A stretch of 64,000 nucleotides of DNA from Leptospira inadai serovar Lyme str. 10 (GTDB taxonomy: Bacteria > Spirochaetota > Leptospiria > Leptospirales > Leptospiraceae): positions 13,556 to 77,555 of the forward strand of contig NZ_AHMM02000005.1 of the NCBI RefSeq assembly GCF_000243675.2, given 5' to 3'. A model generated the notes under the pieces. The model saw only the letters and a program-made list of their open reading frames with translations. It ran no database searches and was not told where the DNA came from. Below, piece by piece: positions 46,053 through 56,149 of the stretch. The position numbers and the translations under genes were made by a program. Every line of letters starts with the position of its first letter. The first letter of the stretch is position 1.

Positions 46053-46418
46053 ATGATTGAGTTGAATAAGAAAACCTTTACCTGCCCTGTCGACGTTGCG
46101 CTCAGTTTTTTTGCGGGAAAATGGAAGATACTGATACTATCTCATCTTTATCACTTCAAAAATAAAAGTTATAAGGACATAAAGACGAATCTGCCCGGAA
46201 TTTCGGAAAAAATTTTAGTTCAGCAATTGAAGGAGTTGGAAGGAAACAAACTTCTAAACAGAGAAATCATATCCGAAAGACCGTTACGGGTGGAATATTC
46301 CCTGACCGAGTTCGGCAGGTCGTTGGCGCCGTTATTCGAATTTTTAAGCGAATGGGGAATCGGTTACTTAAAGAAAAACGGAATCGATTATATTCAGGAC
46401 CAGCATCTTTACAAGTAA
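46053..46418 (+). CDS. HxlR-family transcriptional regulator
   Basis: The 121-residue winged-helix protein has the HxlR marks: CPVDVALSFFAGKWKILILS, LPGISEKILVQQLKELEGNK, and RVEYSLTEFGRSLAPLFEFL. The Cys in the first motif is often redox-active in this family. Likely regulates nearby redox genes; target not shown. Confidence 0.92.
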   Translation: MIELNKKTFTCPVDVALSFFAGKWKILILSHLYHFKNKSYKDIKTNLPGISEKILVQQLKELEGNKLLNREIISERPLRVEYSLTEFGRSLAPLFEFLSEWGIGYLKKNGIDYIQDQHLYK

Positions 46419-46446
46419 GAGACTATCTGTTTCAAGATACACTGAA

Positions 46447-47115
46447 CTAGGGTATTTTCTCTCCCTGTTCCAAGTAACTGGCGAGTTCTTCCTTCAATCC
46501 GAGAGGTAACTGAAGTCCGGAACTCTCGATTCTTTCGTTGTACTTGTTAAACGAAAAACGATGCCTGGATGTGCCTAGGTACGATTGCAAGGCCTCCGAA
46601 CCCCATTCTAAAATTTCCTTAATGTATTCCTCGTTTTCCTCCAATTTTTCGCAATACGGGATAAATAGCGGCCGATTGACGGGACGGCCTATCGTTCTAT
46701 AAAATAGAAGTCTTCGTAAAACTTCGTGCTCCTTTAAATGTCCCGATTCGAGAGCCCTTTCAACCATTCTTAAATTGATGCAATCCAAGAATTCCACTTT
46801 TAAATTCTCGTCTTTTAAACGTTTGCGAAGACTCGTCTTAATCTCTTCGGCTTCGTAAAGAAAGTTGGGGCAATATTCCGGACATTCATCTTTATGTAGA
46901 TCACAGTAATGAAGAAGAATACAATCGATATCCGAAGAAGGTTCCACGATACCGAAATTGATCGAACCGAGGATTTCCACGCCCGTCCGAAATCCTTTGT
47001 CTTCCAGTTCCTTCAGCGCGATCCGAAAAGTCTGCATCCGCTTCAGGGCTTCCTTAGTATCGTAATTCCGATACTTGTTTTTGAGCGCGATATACTTTTC
47101 GATAAGATAAGTCAT
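46447..47115 (-). CDS. Nucleotidyltransferase-fold protein
   Basis: The 222-residue protein has the GS/DxD signature: [22 protein letters not shown] (Gly50, Ser51, Asp62, Asp64). A Cys-rich stretch [12 protein letters not shown] follows and could bind a metal. Substrate unknown. It overlaps the upstream esterase gene by four bases and is therefore co-translated. Confidence 0.75.
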   Translation of the reverse strand: MTYLIEKYIALKNKYRNYDTKEALKRMQTFRIALKELEDKGFRTGVEILGSINFGIVEPSSDIDCILLHYCDLHKDECPEYCPNFLYEAEEIKTSLRKRLKDENLKVEFLDCINLRMVERALESGHLKEHEVLRRLLFYRTIGRPVNRPLFIPYCEKLEENEEYIKEILEWGSEALQSYLGTSRHRFSFNKYNERIESSGLQLPLGLKEELASYLEQGEKIP

Positions 47116-47813
47116 TGGAAGAGATCTTTTAAATAACGGTTCATACCGAGGAGTACTACCTCCGGTATTTCGTGTCCACCAGGAAACGCCAACAATTCAC
47201 CCTTCCAGCCCGCTTCTTTTAATAAAGTTTCCAATTTCTTTGCCGCAGGATAACCCAAGACTGGATCCATCCGTCCATGGCTTTGAAAGAAAGAGTAGCC
47301 TGGAGTCTTTTTGGCAAATAAGGACCATTCAGATTCGTCGATTAGAGTGCCTGAAAGTATAACTATTCCCTTCGGTTTTACTTCGGCTCTTAGAGTGATA
47401 TCGGTTGCGAGCATGGAACCTTGGCTAAATCCGCCTAATACGATTCGATCCATCGGAACATTTAAGGCTTCGATCATTTGCACGGCCTTTTCTCTCGCTT
47501 CCGCCAACCCTTTCGGATAGCGATCGGAAAAGTCCCGATATCCGCCGGTCATCATCGCCTTCTGCAACGCTTCCATATCGATCGGAAACCAAGCTCGTCC
47601 ATTATACCCGGGCATTAAGGGAATTTCCAGGATACCGTCCGGAAAAATAAAATTCGTTCCTTTGGGAACATCCATATAAGAGTAAAGCGGGAGAAGATCG
47701 TAGGCATTCGCGCCATACCCATGAAAGAAAATCACGTACGGTGCATTCTGGTCGCCTTTGATCCGAGCGGCCTTCAAAGGACCGATCTGTTCTAACGGAA
47801 TATTAAGAGACAT
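47112..47813 (-). CDS. Phospholipase/carboxylesterase-family hydrolase
   Basis: The 233-residue alpha/beta hydrolase has [14 protein letters not shown] (oxyanion loop), [10 protein letters not shown] (nucleophile Ser130), [11 protein letters not shown] (Asp), and GGHEIP (His). This is the YpfH/acyl-protein-thioesterase branch. Cytosolic, since no signal is seen. Substrate likely an acyl ester. Confidence 0.9.
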   Translation of the reverse strand: MSLNIPLEQIGPLKAARIKGDQNAPYVIFFHGYGANAYDLLPLYSYMDVPKGTNFIFPDGILEIPLMPGYNGRAWFPIDMEALQKAMMTGGYRDFSDRYPKGLAEAREKAVQMIEALNVPMDRIVLGGFSQGSMLATDITLRAEVKPKGIVILSGTLIDESEWSLFAKKTPGYSFFQSHGRMDPVLGYPAAKKLETLLKEAGWKGELLAFPGGHEIPEVVLLGMNRYLKDLFQ

Positions 47814-48160
47814 CTTTTCCTTTCTGGGCGATACACCCTGTCATGGCAATAGGTTTTAAATCCAACAATATATGGCGCTCATGGAATCGTGATGAACCTA
47901 TATTGATCCGGGATTTTTTCGATTGATCCGCTTGGAACACCGAATCGAAAGAATCGATGCCGATCGAGATCATCGAATGCGAACAAATGTTCAAACCAAC
48001 CTAACGGCGTTTTATCAGAAAACTAGTACCGGAATTTTCCTTGTCGAGAAGAGCGTATAAAATGAAGTTTAGCCAGAACAATCGTTCTATTAAGAAAGAA
48101 AACGGTTTCACCCCTTTCCGGGGACGGATCTAATTCGAAACTAGTAAGAGGAATTCAATC
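47814..48160. other. 347-base divergent intergenic region
   Basis: Region between the esterase (minus) and an SDR cassette (plus). No supported gene: a 63-codon minus frame at 47803-47994 lacks content. TATAAA near 48057 could be a -10 box for the cassette; GAGGAATTCAATC is the ribosome site just before 48161. Confidence 0.4.
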
Positions 48161-48928
48161 ATGGCAAAACAATTCGAAGGCAAAGTTGCATTAGTCACCG
48201 GAGCCGCTTCTCCAAGAGGATTAGGGAGAGCGATCGCAAATACGATCGCAAAGGAAGGCGGAGATATCGTCGTCGCCGATTTAAATAAGGAACATATAGA
48301 ACAGGCTGCCGCAGAAATCGCTAAAGAGTTCGGAGTGAAAGCCCTCGGAGTGGCCGCAAACGTGACTAAGCCGGAAGACTGTGATGCAGTCATCGCCGCA
48401 GTGAAAGACAAATTCGGCAAACTGGATTTCTTGGTAAACAATGCCGGAGTTTTAAAAGACAATCTGTTCATCCGTATGACGGAGCAAGAATTCGATTTCG
48501 TTATGGACGTAAATGCAAAAGGCGTTTTCCTTATGACCAAGTCGGCTTCAAAATTACTTTTGAAAGCGCCTTCCGCGCGAATCGTAAATATCTCTTCGCT
48601 TTCGGGTTTAACCGGACAACCCGGCCAGGCAAACTATTCCTCTTCCAAGGCCGCCGTTATTGCGTTAACAAAAGTGGCAGCAAGAGAATTCTCCGGTCGC
48701 GGAGTATTGGTAAATGCGGTATGTCCGGGCTACGTTCAAACGGACATGACATCCTCTCTTTCGGAAGAGGTTCAAAAGAAACTAACGGATCCTTCTTTCA
48801 TTCCGTTGAAGAGACCTGGAACACAGCAAGAAATCGCGAACGCTGTAGAATTCTTCCTGTCGGATAAAGCTTCCTATATCACCGGAACGTATCTCCGCGT
48901 GGACGGCGGCGCCGGGATAGGCTTATAA
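48161..48928 (+). CDS. Short-chain dehydrogenase (FabG-like)
   Basis: The 255-residue enzyme has the NAD(P) loop [18 protein letters not shown] at 93-96, Ser145 or Ser146, Tyr159 and Lys163 (YSSSK). It is like 3-oxoacyl-ACP/CoA reductases. It heads a tight three-gene cassette with a thiolase and an OB-fold protein, so acyl-CoA is a likelier substrate than ACP. Confidence 0.9.
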   Translation: MAKQFEGKVALVTGAASPRGLGRAIANTIAKEGGDIVVADLNKEHIEQAAAEIAKEFGVKALGVAANVTKPEDCDAVIAAVKDKFGKLDFLVNNAGVLKDNLFIRMTEQEFDFVMDVNAKGVFLMTKSASKLLLKAPSARIVNISSLSGLTGQPGQANYSSSKAAVIALTKVAAREFSGRGVLVNAVCPGYVQTDMTSSLSEEVQKKLTDPSFIPLKRPGTQQEIANAVEFFLSDKASYITGTYLRVDGGAGIGL

Positions 48929-48932
48929 TCCT

Positions 48933-50096
48933 ATGAGAGACGTCGCAATCATAGGAGCTTATGAAACGCTCCATGGAAATCACAAGGACAGAACGCTTAG
49001 GGACTTGGTGACCGAAGCCGGGAATGGAGCCATTCGGGACTCCGGAATCGATCGAAAAGAAATCCAAGCCGTCTATGTAGGAAATTACGCAGGTAACGAA
49101 TTCAACGCTCAAAATACGATGGGTTCTTACGCAGCCAACTTACTAGGATTAGGTGATAGACCGGCGATACGAACCGAAGGAGCCTGCGCCTCCGGAGGAA
49201 TCGCGATGAGACAAGGATTTCTCGCAGTCGCATCCGGACTCTACGATACGGTTCTAGTTTTGGGAGTGGAGAAGATGAACGGCCTGGACCCGGAAACTAC
49301 GATGGAGATCGTTGCCCGCGGCCAGGACCAAGACGTCGAAGGCGGGTACTGTATTTCGGGCCCATCGGGTTTCGCGCTCAATGCAACCCGACACATGCAC
49401 GAATTCGGCACGACCAAGGAGATGCTCTCTAAGGTTGCCGAAAAAAACTATTATCACGGAAGTTTAAACCCTTTCGCTCATAAACAAAAAGAGATTTCGT
49501 TTAATAATATTATGAAGGCGAGAATGGTTACGACTCCATTCGGATTTCATGATGTTTCTCTAGTAACGGATGCTTCCGCCGCGGTAATCATTACGACAAA
49601 GGAAAAAGCGAAATCGATCAGAAAAGATTACGTTTTGGTAAAAGGGTCCGGAATCGGCGGAGATTACTTTAATGTGGCTTTAAAGAAAGACTCGGTCAGT
49701 TTTCCCGCCTCGCTTCAAGCCGCAGCCGAAGCGTTTAAGATGTCGGGCTTAGAAAGGAAAGATATCGACGTATTGGAATGTCATGACTGCTTTACGATCA
49801 CCGAGATCATCAATATCGAGGATTTAGGTTTTGTAGAAAAAGGAAAAGGCGGTCCGTTTACTATGGATGGCCATACTCGTCTTGGCGGAAAACTGCCCGT
49901 CAATACGTCCGGTGGCCTAAAAGCAAAGGGTCATCCTGTCGGCGCAACCGGCGTTGGACAAGTCGTAGAAATGACGTTTCAGTTAAGAAACCAGGCCGAA
50001 AAACGGCAGGTCGCAAATGCCCGAATAGCACTGACTCATGTTTTGGGCGGTCCGGGCGCCGTTAGTATCGTACATATTCTGCAGAGAGGCGAATAG
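48933..50096 (+). CDS. SCP2-type thiolase
   Basis: The 387-residue enzyme has Cys85 in TEGACASGGIA, the HDCF motif at 284-287, and GGLKAKGHPVGATG with His334. The third thiolase Cys, usually in a C-terminal CxG motif, is missing: the end reads THVLGGPGAVSIV. This is the pattern of SCP2-type and archaeal thiolases, which work with a DUF35 partner. It starts four bases after the SDR gene. Confidence 0.92.
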   Translation: MRDVAIIGAYETLHGNHKDRTLRDLVTEAGNGAIRDSGIDRKEIQAVYVGNYAGNEFNAQNTMGSYAANLLGLGDRPAIRTEGACASGGIAMRQGFLAVASGLYDTVLVLGVEKMNGLDPETTMEIVARGQDQDVEGGYCISGPSGFALNATRHMHEFGTTKEMLSKVAEKNYYHGSLNPFAHKQKEISFNNIMKARMVTTPFGFHDVSLVTDASAAVIITTKEKAKSIRKDYVLVKGSGIGGDYFNVALKKDSVSFPASLQAAAEAFKMSGLERKDIDVLECHDCFTITEIINIEDLGFVEKGKGGPFTMDGHTRLGGKLPVNTSGGLKAKGHPVGATGVGQVVEMTFQLRNQAEKRQVANARIALTHVLGGPGAVSIVHILQRGE

Positions 50097-50098
50097 AA

Positions 50099-50458
50099 AT
50101 GGAGACCCTAGAAATAAACGTACTCAAGGGAAAGAAATGCGCTTCTTGCGGATTTGAAATGACCGAACCGGCGGTCGCATGCACTCGTTGCGGGAGCGAT
50201 TCCCTGCAGGAAAAAGTCTTTAGCGGGAAGGGAAAAATCTATACTTACACGGTCGTTCATGTGGGTTTCGGTCATCTAGCATCGAGAGCGCCCTATGTCC
50301 TTGCTGTCATCGATTTAGAGGAAGGCCCAAAAACGATGGGTATCTTGGAAGGCCGATCGGAAGGAAAGCCCGTCACTGAATCCGTTAGGATCGATATGCC
50401 TGTCACGTTCGATAGGACGGAACCTAAAACCGGATCCATCTTCAAACCGACCGAATAA
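50099..50458 (+). CDS. DUF35 zinc-ribbon/OB-fold protein
   Basis: The 119-residue protein has a rubredoxin-like zinc ribbon (Cys14, Cys17, Cys28, Cys31) followed by an OB-fold (KGKIYTYTVVHVGF; PVTFDRTEPKTGSIF). Such partners bind SCP2-type thiolases and help channel acyl-CoA in archaea. The gene is two bases after the thiolase stop, supporting a complex. Confidence 0.92.
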   Translation: METLEINVLKGKKCASCGFEMTEPAVACTRCGSDSLQEKVFSGKGKIYTYTVVHVGFGHLASRAPYVLAVIDLEEGPKTMGILEGRSEGKPVTESVRIDMPVTFDRTEPKTGSIFKPTE

Positions 50459-50643
50459 GCGAACGCAGCCGGATTTCGATACGGAAACCGGTTGCGAATT
50501 TCTTTACTATCGATTTATTCCATCTTGGAAAATTACTTTATCATTGATATACGTCAAGTTGCTCGGACGTTTCTGTGACAAAAAAATTCCTTTGCTTTCC
50601 AATCCTAACGAAGAAAAATGGAATCATGAAAAAGGAGAAGTCC

Positions 50644-51057
50644 ATGAAAAATAGGGCTCTAGTAATTTCCGCCTCCGCGACAGTACTCGCCTTGGCTCTG
50701 GTTTTGAATTGTGGTGATAAAAACGAATCTAAAAAGGAACCGGTTGCGCCTTCTGTTCCCTCCGCTCCCGCCCTCACTCCTGAATTGGAACAGGGAAAAG
50801 AAATTTTTGCGGCGAACTGTGCCTCCTGCCACGGTGAAAAAGGTGCAGGAGATGGACTCGCGGCGGCAAACCTAAATCCTAAACCGCGCAATTACAAGGC
50901 TCCGGCTAAAGAATGGAAGAACGGACCGACCGAAACCGGTATTCTAAAAACGTTAAATAACGGAATTCCTGGCGGCACGATGGTGGCCTTTAAGTATCTA
51001 GGCGATGAAAAACTTAAATTAGTCGCAAAATACGTAATTTACCTCTCACAAAACTAA
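50644..51057 (+). CDS. Class I cytochrome c lipoprotein
   Basis: With start at 50644 (AAGGAG six bases upstream) the product is 137 residues. A signal peptide ends in LVLNC (Cys23 lipidated), then a Pro-rich linker, and a monohaem site CASCH (59-63); a Met in GGTMVAFKYL is the likely sixth ligand. It would carry electrons on the periplasmic side of a membrane. An intrinsic terminator follows directly. Confidence 0.92.
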   Translation: MKNRALVISASATVLALALVLNCGDKNESKKEPVAPSVPSAPALTPELEQGKEIFAANCASCHGEKGAGDGLAAANLNPKPRNYKAPAKEWKNGPTETGILKTLNNGIPGGTMVAFKYLGDEKLKLVAKYVIYLSQN

Positions 51058-51062
51058 GCCCT

Positions 51063-51093
51063 AAAAGGGTGGGTTTCTCCCACCCTTTTCTCG
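51063..51093 (+). terminator. Strong intrinsic terminator after cytochrome c
   Basis: AAAAGGGTGGG (51063-51073) and CCCACCCTTTT (51079-51089) form an 11-pair stem with a TTTCT loop, ending in a T-run then CTC. It lies five bases after the cytochrome stop and, being near-symmetric, could act in both directions. Confidence 0.85.
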
Positions 51094-51146
51094 ACTATAC
51101 GGGCTTTTCTTCTGGAACTTTTCCGCCCTCCCTTAATTCTGGAAAT

Positions 51147-51356
51147 GTGAACGGATCTCAGGCGCCTCATTGTCGAAGCTGCGGAACTACTCGAAATTCT
51201 CCCCTAGTGAAAGAATTGAAAACCTATTCTAAATCCGCCTGGTTCTTGATTCTGTTCGGTATTTCCTCCAAACCGAAAGAAGTCAGCTTCCAGTGCACTA
51301 AGTGCGGGGAAATCTTCGATACACTTTCCCCGCAGGAGCTTGAACATTATACCTGA
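51147..51356 (+). CDS. Small zinc-ribbon protein
   Basis: The frame from GTG at 51147 gives about 69 residues with two CxxC pairs (HCRSCGTTRN and FQCTKCGEIF) around a hydrophobic patch (SAWFLILFGISS). It looks like a zinc ribbon of unknown role. A longer start at 51069 falls inside the terminator hairpin and is unlikely. Confidence 0.55.
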   Translation: MNGSQAPHCRSCGTTRNSPLVKELKTYSKSAWFLILFGISSKPKEVSFQCTKCGEIFDTLSPQELEHYT

Positions 51357-51451
51357 TCTTGGTCGGCAAAATGGCAGTTCTACCTTTCAAAAACCCCATG
51401 AAACGGGGTTGACTGGGTTTCAAGAGAGGGTCTTTGTGATAAATAAGGCAT

Positions 51452-51790
51452 ATGTCTGACGAATTCAAAATAACCGTGGACTTGGAGCCGTCTGTACCGG
51501 TCTTACATATCTCAGGTGAGATCACTTCCGAAGCCGACGAAGACATCATCAACAAATATCATTCTATTCCGGAATTGCGTAGAGCCCGAGTCATTCTGAA
51601 TTTTCACGGCACATCCTATATCAATTCTGCGGGACTAGCGACGTTGATCAGTTTGATTACAAAGGCCGCCGAGTCTTCGGCAAAGATCGAGTTTGCGGGT
51701 TTAAACGATCATTTTCGTAAAGTGATGGATATAGTCGGATTGACCGACTTCGTACTGATCCATAATACTCTTCAAGAAGCTTTAGGTTAA
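51452..51790 (+). CDS. STAS-domain anti-anti-sigma factor
   Basis: The 112-residue protein is a STAS fold with the phospho-Ser motif SYINSAGLATLI (Ser59 likely target). Such proteins release sigma factors or act in partner switching, controlled by a kinase and a PP2C phosphatase; the SpoIIE-type receptor at 32707 is one candidate in the window. Before it, AACCCC/GGGGTT (51392-51410) and TGAAAC/GTTTCA (51399-51422) can form alternative hairpins. Confidence 0.9.
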   Translation: MSDEFKITVDLEPSVPVLHISGEITSEADEDIINKYHSIPELRRARVILNFHGTSYINSAGLATLISLITKAAESSAKIEFAGLNDHFRKVMDIVGLTDFVLIHNTLQEALG

Positions 51791-51839
51791 ACGATCGGTT
51801 TCGGCCTTAGAGTCGAAGGGGAATTTGCGGATGGCCGCA

Positions 51840-52580
51840 CTAAATCCAGCCTTTGGCTTGAAAATCCTGGATCACTAGTTTTAAATCATTCGGAGTATCC
51901 ACGCTCAATGCGGCGCGTTCCGCTATATGTACTCCGATCGAATAACCAGCTTCCAGCGCCCTCAGTTGTTCCAAGGATTCGGATTCCTCCAACGGACTCG
52001 GGGGAAGATCGGGGTACCGTAACAGAAAATCACGATCGTACGCGTAGATCCCTAGATGTCGAAATGCCGGAACGTTTTTCTTAAACTGGCTCGGAATCGG
52101 GGAGCGGGAAAAATACAACGCCTTCCCCTTCGAATCCATCACGACTTTTACCCGATTCGGATCGGTGATTTCGGCAGGACCTATCGGCGCCGCCGCCGTA
52201 GTCATCGCCCAATCGTTTCGGTCTATTTTAAGGCGAGCCACGCCGTCGATCAGGTCGGCCTCTATACCCGGTTCGTCCCCTTGTATATTTACCACAACGC
52301 CGAAGTGCGGAAATCGCAAAGCGACCTCGCGAATTCTATCCGTTCCGGAAGGATGATCGGGAGAGGTCATTACGGCGTTCCCCCCATTGTCCAAAACGAT
52401 CATCAGAATTCGCTCGTCGTCGGTGGCTACGACCAGCTCGTCCACTAAAGAAGACTTTAGAGAATTCTTATATGTCCAAAGAATCATGGGAAAATCCCCT
52501 ATATTGACGAGGGGCTTTCCCGGAAACCTTGAACTTCCGAACCTTGCCGGAATGACTCCGAGTACTTTGGGATTCGCCAT
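51840..52580 (-). CDS. kdsB: CMP-Kdo synthetase (3-deoxy-manno-octulosonate cytidylyltransferase)
   Basis: The 246-residue enzyme activates Kdo for lipopolysaccharide core synthesis. Seen: VIPARFGSSRFPGKPL (nucleotide loop), ATDDERI, HPSGTDRIREVA, NIQGDEP, and YFSRSPIP. Its ATG shares one base with the fliL stop (TAATG), so it is coupled to the flagellar operon. Confidence 0.95.
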   Translation of the reverse strand: MANPKVLGVIPARFGSSRFPGKPLVNIGDFPMILWTYKNSLKSSLVDELVVATDDERILMIVLDNGGNAVMTSPDHPSGTDRIREVALRFPHFGVVVNIQGDEPGIEADLIDGVARLKIDRNDWAMTTAAAPIGPAEITDPNRVKVVMDSKGKALYFSRSPIPSQFKKNVPAFRHLGIYAYDRDFLLRYPDLPPSPLEESESLEQLRALEAGYSIGVHIAERAALSVDTPNDLKLVIQDFQAKGWI

Positions 52581-53104
52581 TAGTTCACGATAAATTCCGT
52601 AAAGTAAACTTCCTGAATCTTTCCTTCCGAGAGTATGTGGTTAATTTGAGCTTTGATTTCCTCGCGAAGATCCAATTGATCTTCCACGTCGATCAGATCG
52701 TCCTTGGTTTTACGACCGACGATCAAGTTCACCAAATCCCGCATTTGAGCGATCCGTTCCGCCAATTCGTTCGTTATCTTCGTGTCGTCTTTCGAAACAC
52801 CGAAAGAGAGTTTCATTTTGACGAAGTGAGTTTCACCCTTATCGGCCGTATTAATCCTGAACTCTTCTTGGAATGCAAACGTAATTAAAGGAGGAGGAGG
52901 TTTCACCAAGGAAACGTTCTTCATTTCCCGAAACGTACTCGTAGCCGCCTGCTTGGCGACAAACATGGATACAAGTACGACGATGATAATTCCAAATACG
53001 GCTCCCGCGATATAGATGAGCCATTTTATAAGTGGAGAAGAACCGGCTCCGCCGTCTGCGGCAGGGGCGCCGCCTTCTTCTTCGTCTATTTCGGGATCAC
53101 CCAT
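52580..53104 (-). CDS. fliL: Flagellar basal-body protein FliL
   Basis: The 174-residue protein has one membrane helix (about 28-48, LIYIAGAVFGIIIVVLVSMF) and a periplasmic FliL domain: KLSFGVSKDDTKITNELAER and ILSEGKIQEVYFTEFIVN. It supports the stator around the flagellar motor. Downstream of motB by 23 bases. Confidence 0.92.
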   Translation of the reverse strand: MGDPEIDEEEGGAPAADGGAGSSPLIKWLIYIAGAVFGIIIVVLVSMFVAKQAATSTFREMKNVSLVKPPPPLITFAFQEEFRINTADKGETHFVKMKLSFGVSKDDTKITNELAERIAQMRDLVNLIVGRKTKDDLIDVEDQLDLREEIKAQINHILSEGKIQEVYFTEFIVN

Positions 53105-53127
53105 GGGTTACCTCTCCTTTTTCTCTT

Positions 53128-53955
<828 letters not shown>

Positions 53956-53988
53956 AAGTCTTCCAACCGTACGGGATTCGTTCCCGGA

Positions 53989-54771
53989 TTAATCCCCTTC
54001 TTCCTTCAGGACGCCGCGTTCGGACGGAGGCAGGAAGCTGGCAAGCTTATCTTTAACGATCCTAGGGTTGTCCCCGGATTGAATGGAAAGAGTTTTCTCT
54101 ATCATAATTTGCTTTATTAGTAATTCATCTTCCGATTTACGGATTAATTTTTTCATAATGGGAATGGCGAACATATTCGCGCCCATCGATCCGTAAAGAG
54201 TGGTGATCAAAGCCGCAGCCATCCCGGTTCCGATCGCGCTCGGATCCCCCGAGCCGAGGTTTTTAAGCATCTGTACTAGCCCGATCAAGGTTCCGATCAT
54301 CCCGAATGCGGGAGCAAGGGCGCCCCAGTTTTCCCACCAAGCTTTTCCCTGCGCATGGCGGGTGGCGATGTTTCCCATTTCGGTTTCCATAATATTTCGA
54401 ACCAACTCCGGATCCGTTCCGTCCACGACTAGGGTAATTCCTTTGCGCAGGAACTCCTCCGGTAATTCGTTAACGTCGTCCTCCAAAGCGAGAAGCCCTT
54501 CCCGTCTGGCCTTCTCGGAAAAGGAGACAAGAGTCTTAATCAGTTCCACCAGGTCGCTCTTTTCCTCGCGAAACGCCTTACGAGTAATTTTACCGACGTC
54601 CAGAGTCGACTGCCAGGGAACCGCCATGATCGTACAGGCGGTTGCGCCCCCGAACGTAATCAAAACCGAGGGAATATCCACGATATCGATCGGGTTCAAC
54701 CCTGCGGAAAGAATACCGAAGGCCACAACGACTAAAGCGGAACCCAAACCGATGAGTGATGCTATATCCAT
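53989..54771 (-). CDS. motA: Flagellar motor protein MotA
   Basis: The 260-residue protein has four membrane helices and the signature GALAPAFGMIGTLIGLVQML. It forms the proton channel of the stator with MotB, whose gene follows after 33 bases. Confidence 0.96.
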   Translation of the reverse strand: MDIASLIGLGSALVVVAFGILSAGLNPIDIVDIPSVLITFGGATACTIMAVPWQSTLDVGKITRKAFREEKSDLVELIKTLVSFSEKARREGLLALEDDVNELPEEFLRKGITLVVDGTDPELVRNIMETEMGNIATRHAQGKAWWENWGALAPAFGMIGTLIGLVQMLKNLGSGDPSAIGTGMAAALITTLYGSMGANMFAIPIMKKLIRKSEDELLIKQIMIEKTLSIQSGDNPRIVKDKLASFLPPSERGVLKEEGD

Positions 54772-54777
54772 GATCGC

Positions 54778-55002
54778 TTAATCTACCTTCTTAAATTGGT
54801 CGGGAGCAGAGCCTATCGGAAAGACTAATACCCTCTTTTTGAACTCGATAATCTTTTCGATCACTTGCGGAACGCTCTCTTGAACCACATACTTTCGATC
54901 ATTAAAAAGAGTGATCGTAGTATCGGGGTTAGCCTCGATACATTCAATATGAGAAGCGTTCAGGACGAATTCCGTCCCCTTTAAACGGTGCAGGGTAATC
55001 AA
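54778..55002 (-). CDS. flbD: FlbD-family flagellar protein
   Basis: The 74-residue protein is of the FlbD/SwrD type: MITLHRLKGTEFVLNASHIE and LFNDRKYVVQESVPQVIEKI. SwrD in Bacillus raises motor power, often beside motAB. It overlaps the glycosyltransferase gene by four bases and is six bases before motA. Confidence 0.9.
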   Translation of the reverse strand: MITLHRLKGTEFVLNASHIECIEANPDTTITLFNDRKYVVQESVPQVIEKIIEFKKRVLVFPIGSAPDQFKKVD

Positions 55003-56102
55003 TTGCCCTTCCTCGAGCGGGAGTTCTTGTTTATAGAATCGACCGCCTTCGAAATTTGGATAATGAATTTTTCCTCCGTAAATCGATTCACGGAGGTCTG
55101 AAAATTTTTAGACTTCCATTCGATCGAATCCGACTCGAGTAAGGCGGAATTTAGAGCGTCTACCGTCTGTTCTCCGAAAAATACGCCTGTTTTCCCGCCT
55201 ATCACAGTTTCCAAAGCGCCGCCCTTACCGTACGCGATCACGGGAGTACAATACCCTTGAGCCTCCACAGGCGCGATTCCGAAATCCTCCATCCCGGGAA
55301 AAACGAAGACGTTTGCCTTCGAGAGATACTCGATTACTTCGGAACGAGGGCGATGAGGAAGTATTTCCACATTCGGGGGGAGAAGTTTCACTAGATTCTT
55401 ATATTCTTGGCCGCTTCCGAGAATCTTCAATCGTCGACCGTTTTTTCGGTACGCCTCGATCGCCAGATCTATCCTTTTATACGGAGCAAAGGCGGAAACG
55501 ATCAAATCAAATTCCTCTTTTTGAATCCTCTTAACTTTAAATCCTTCCGGAAGGCAAGGAGGAGGAATGATCGTCGACTCTCGTCGATAGAACTTTTGAA
55601 TTCTCCGTCCTACGAACTCGGAATTCGCCAAAAAAGAATCCACTCTATTTGCCGAAGCCGCGTCCCACATTCTAAGGTAATTCGAAACCGCTTGGAACGC
55701 AAAAAACTTCAGCCCGCTTCGGGTCGGAAAATAATCGTAATATAGATCCCAAACATAACGCATCGGAGAATGAACATAACTAATATGAATCGCATCCGGA
55801 TCGGGAATCACTCCTTTAGCCACGCAATGCGAGGAGGAGAATACCAGGTCATAGCCGCGAAGATCCAAAGATTCTATCGCAGTCGGAAACAGAGGAAGAT
55901 ACCATCTGTACTTGGATTTAAACGGGAGCCTGTCGGTAAAAGCCGTCGTGATTTTACGAGTTTCGATTCTTTCGTTGAGTTTACCCGGTTCGTAAAACAG
56001 GGTAAATAGGTCGGCGTTCGGAAATATCTTGAGAAGGGAGTCCAAAACGACTTCCCCTCCGCGCATTCCGTTTAACCAATCATGAATGACGGCGACTTTC
56101 AT
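54999..56102 (-). CDS. GT4-family glycosyltransferase
   Basis: The 367-residue GT-B protein has VAVIHDWLNGMRGGEVVLDS at the start and the GT4 donor-site motif EDFGIAPVEAQGYCTPVIAY with the two Glu. It probably extends a surface glycan or lipopolysaccharide. It heads the flbD-motA-motB-fliL-kdsB run by a four-base overlap, so envelope and flagellar genes share a transcript. Confidence 0.92.
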   Translation of the reverse strand: MKVAVIHDWLNGMRGGEVVLDSLLKIFPNADLFTLFYEPGKLNERIETRKITTAFTDRLPFKSKYRWYLPLFPTAIESLDLRGYDLVFSSSHCVAKGVIPDPDAIHISYVHSPMRYVWDLYYDYFPTRSGLKFFAFQAVSNYLRMWDAASANRVDSFLANSEFVGRRIQKFYRRESTIIPPPCLPEGFKVKRIQKEEFDLIVSAFAPYKRIDLAIEAYRKNGRRLKILGSGQEYKNLVKLLPPNVEILPHRPRSEVIEYLSKANVFVFPGMEDFGIAPVEAQGYCTPVIAYGKGGALETVIGGKTGVFFGEQTVDALNSALLESDSIEWKSKNFQTSVNRFTEEKFIIQISKAVDSINKNSRSRKGN

Positions 56103-56149
56103 ATCCTCCCAATCGGCAAGAAACGGCGAATCGCCACGGTTTTTTCAAC

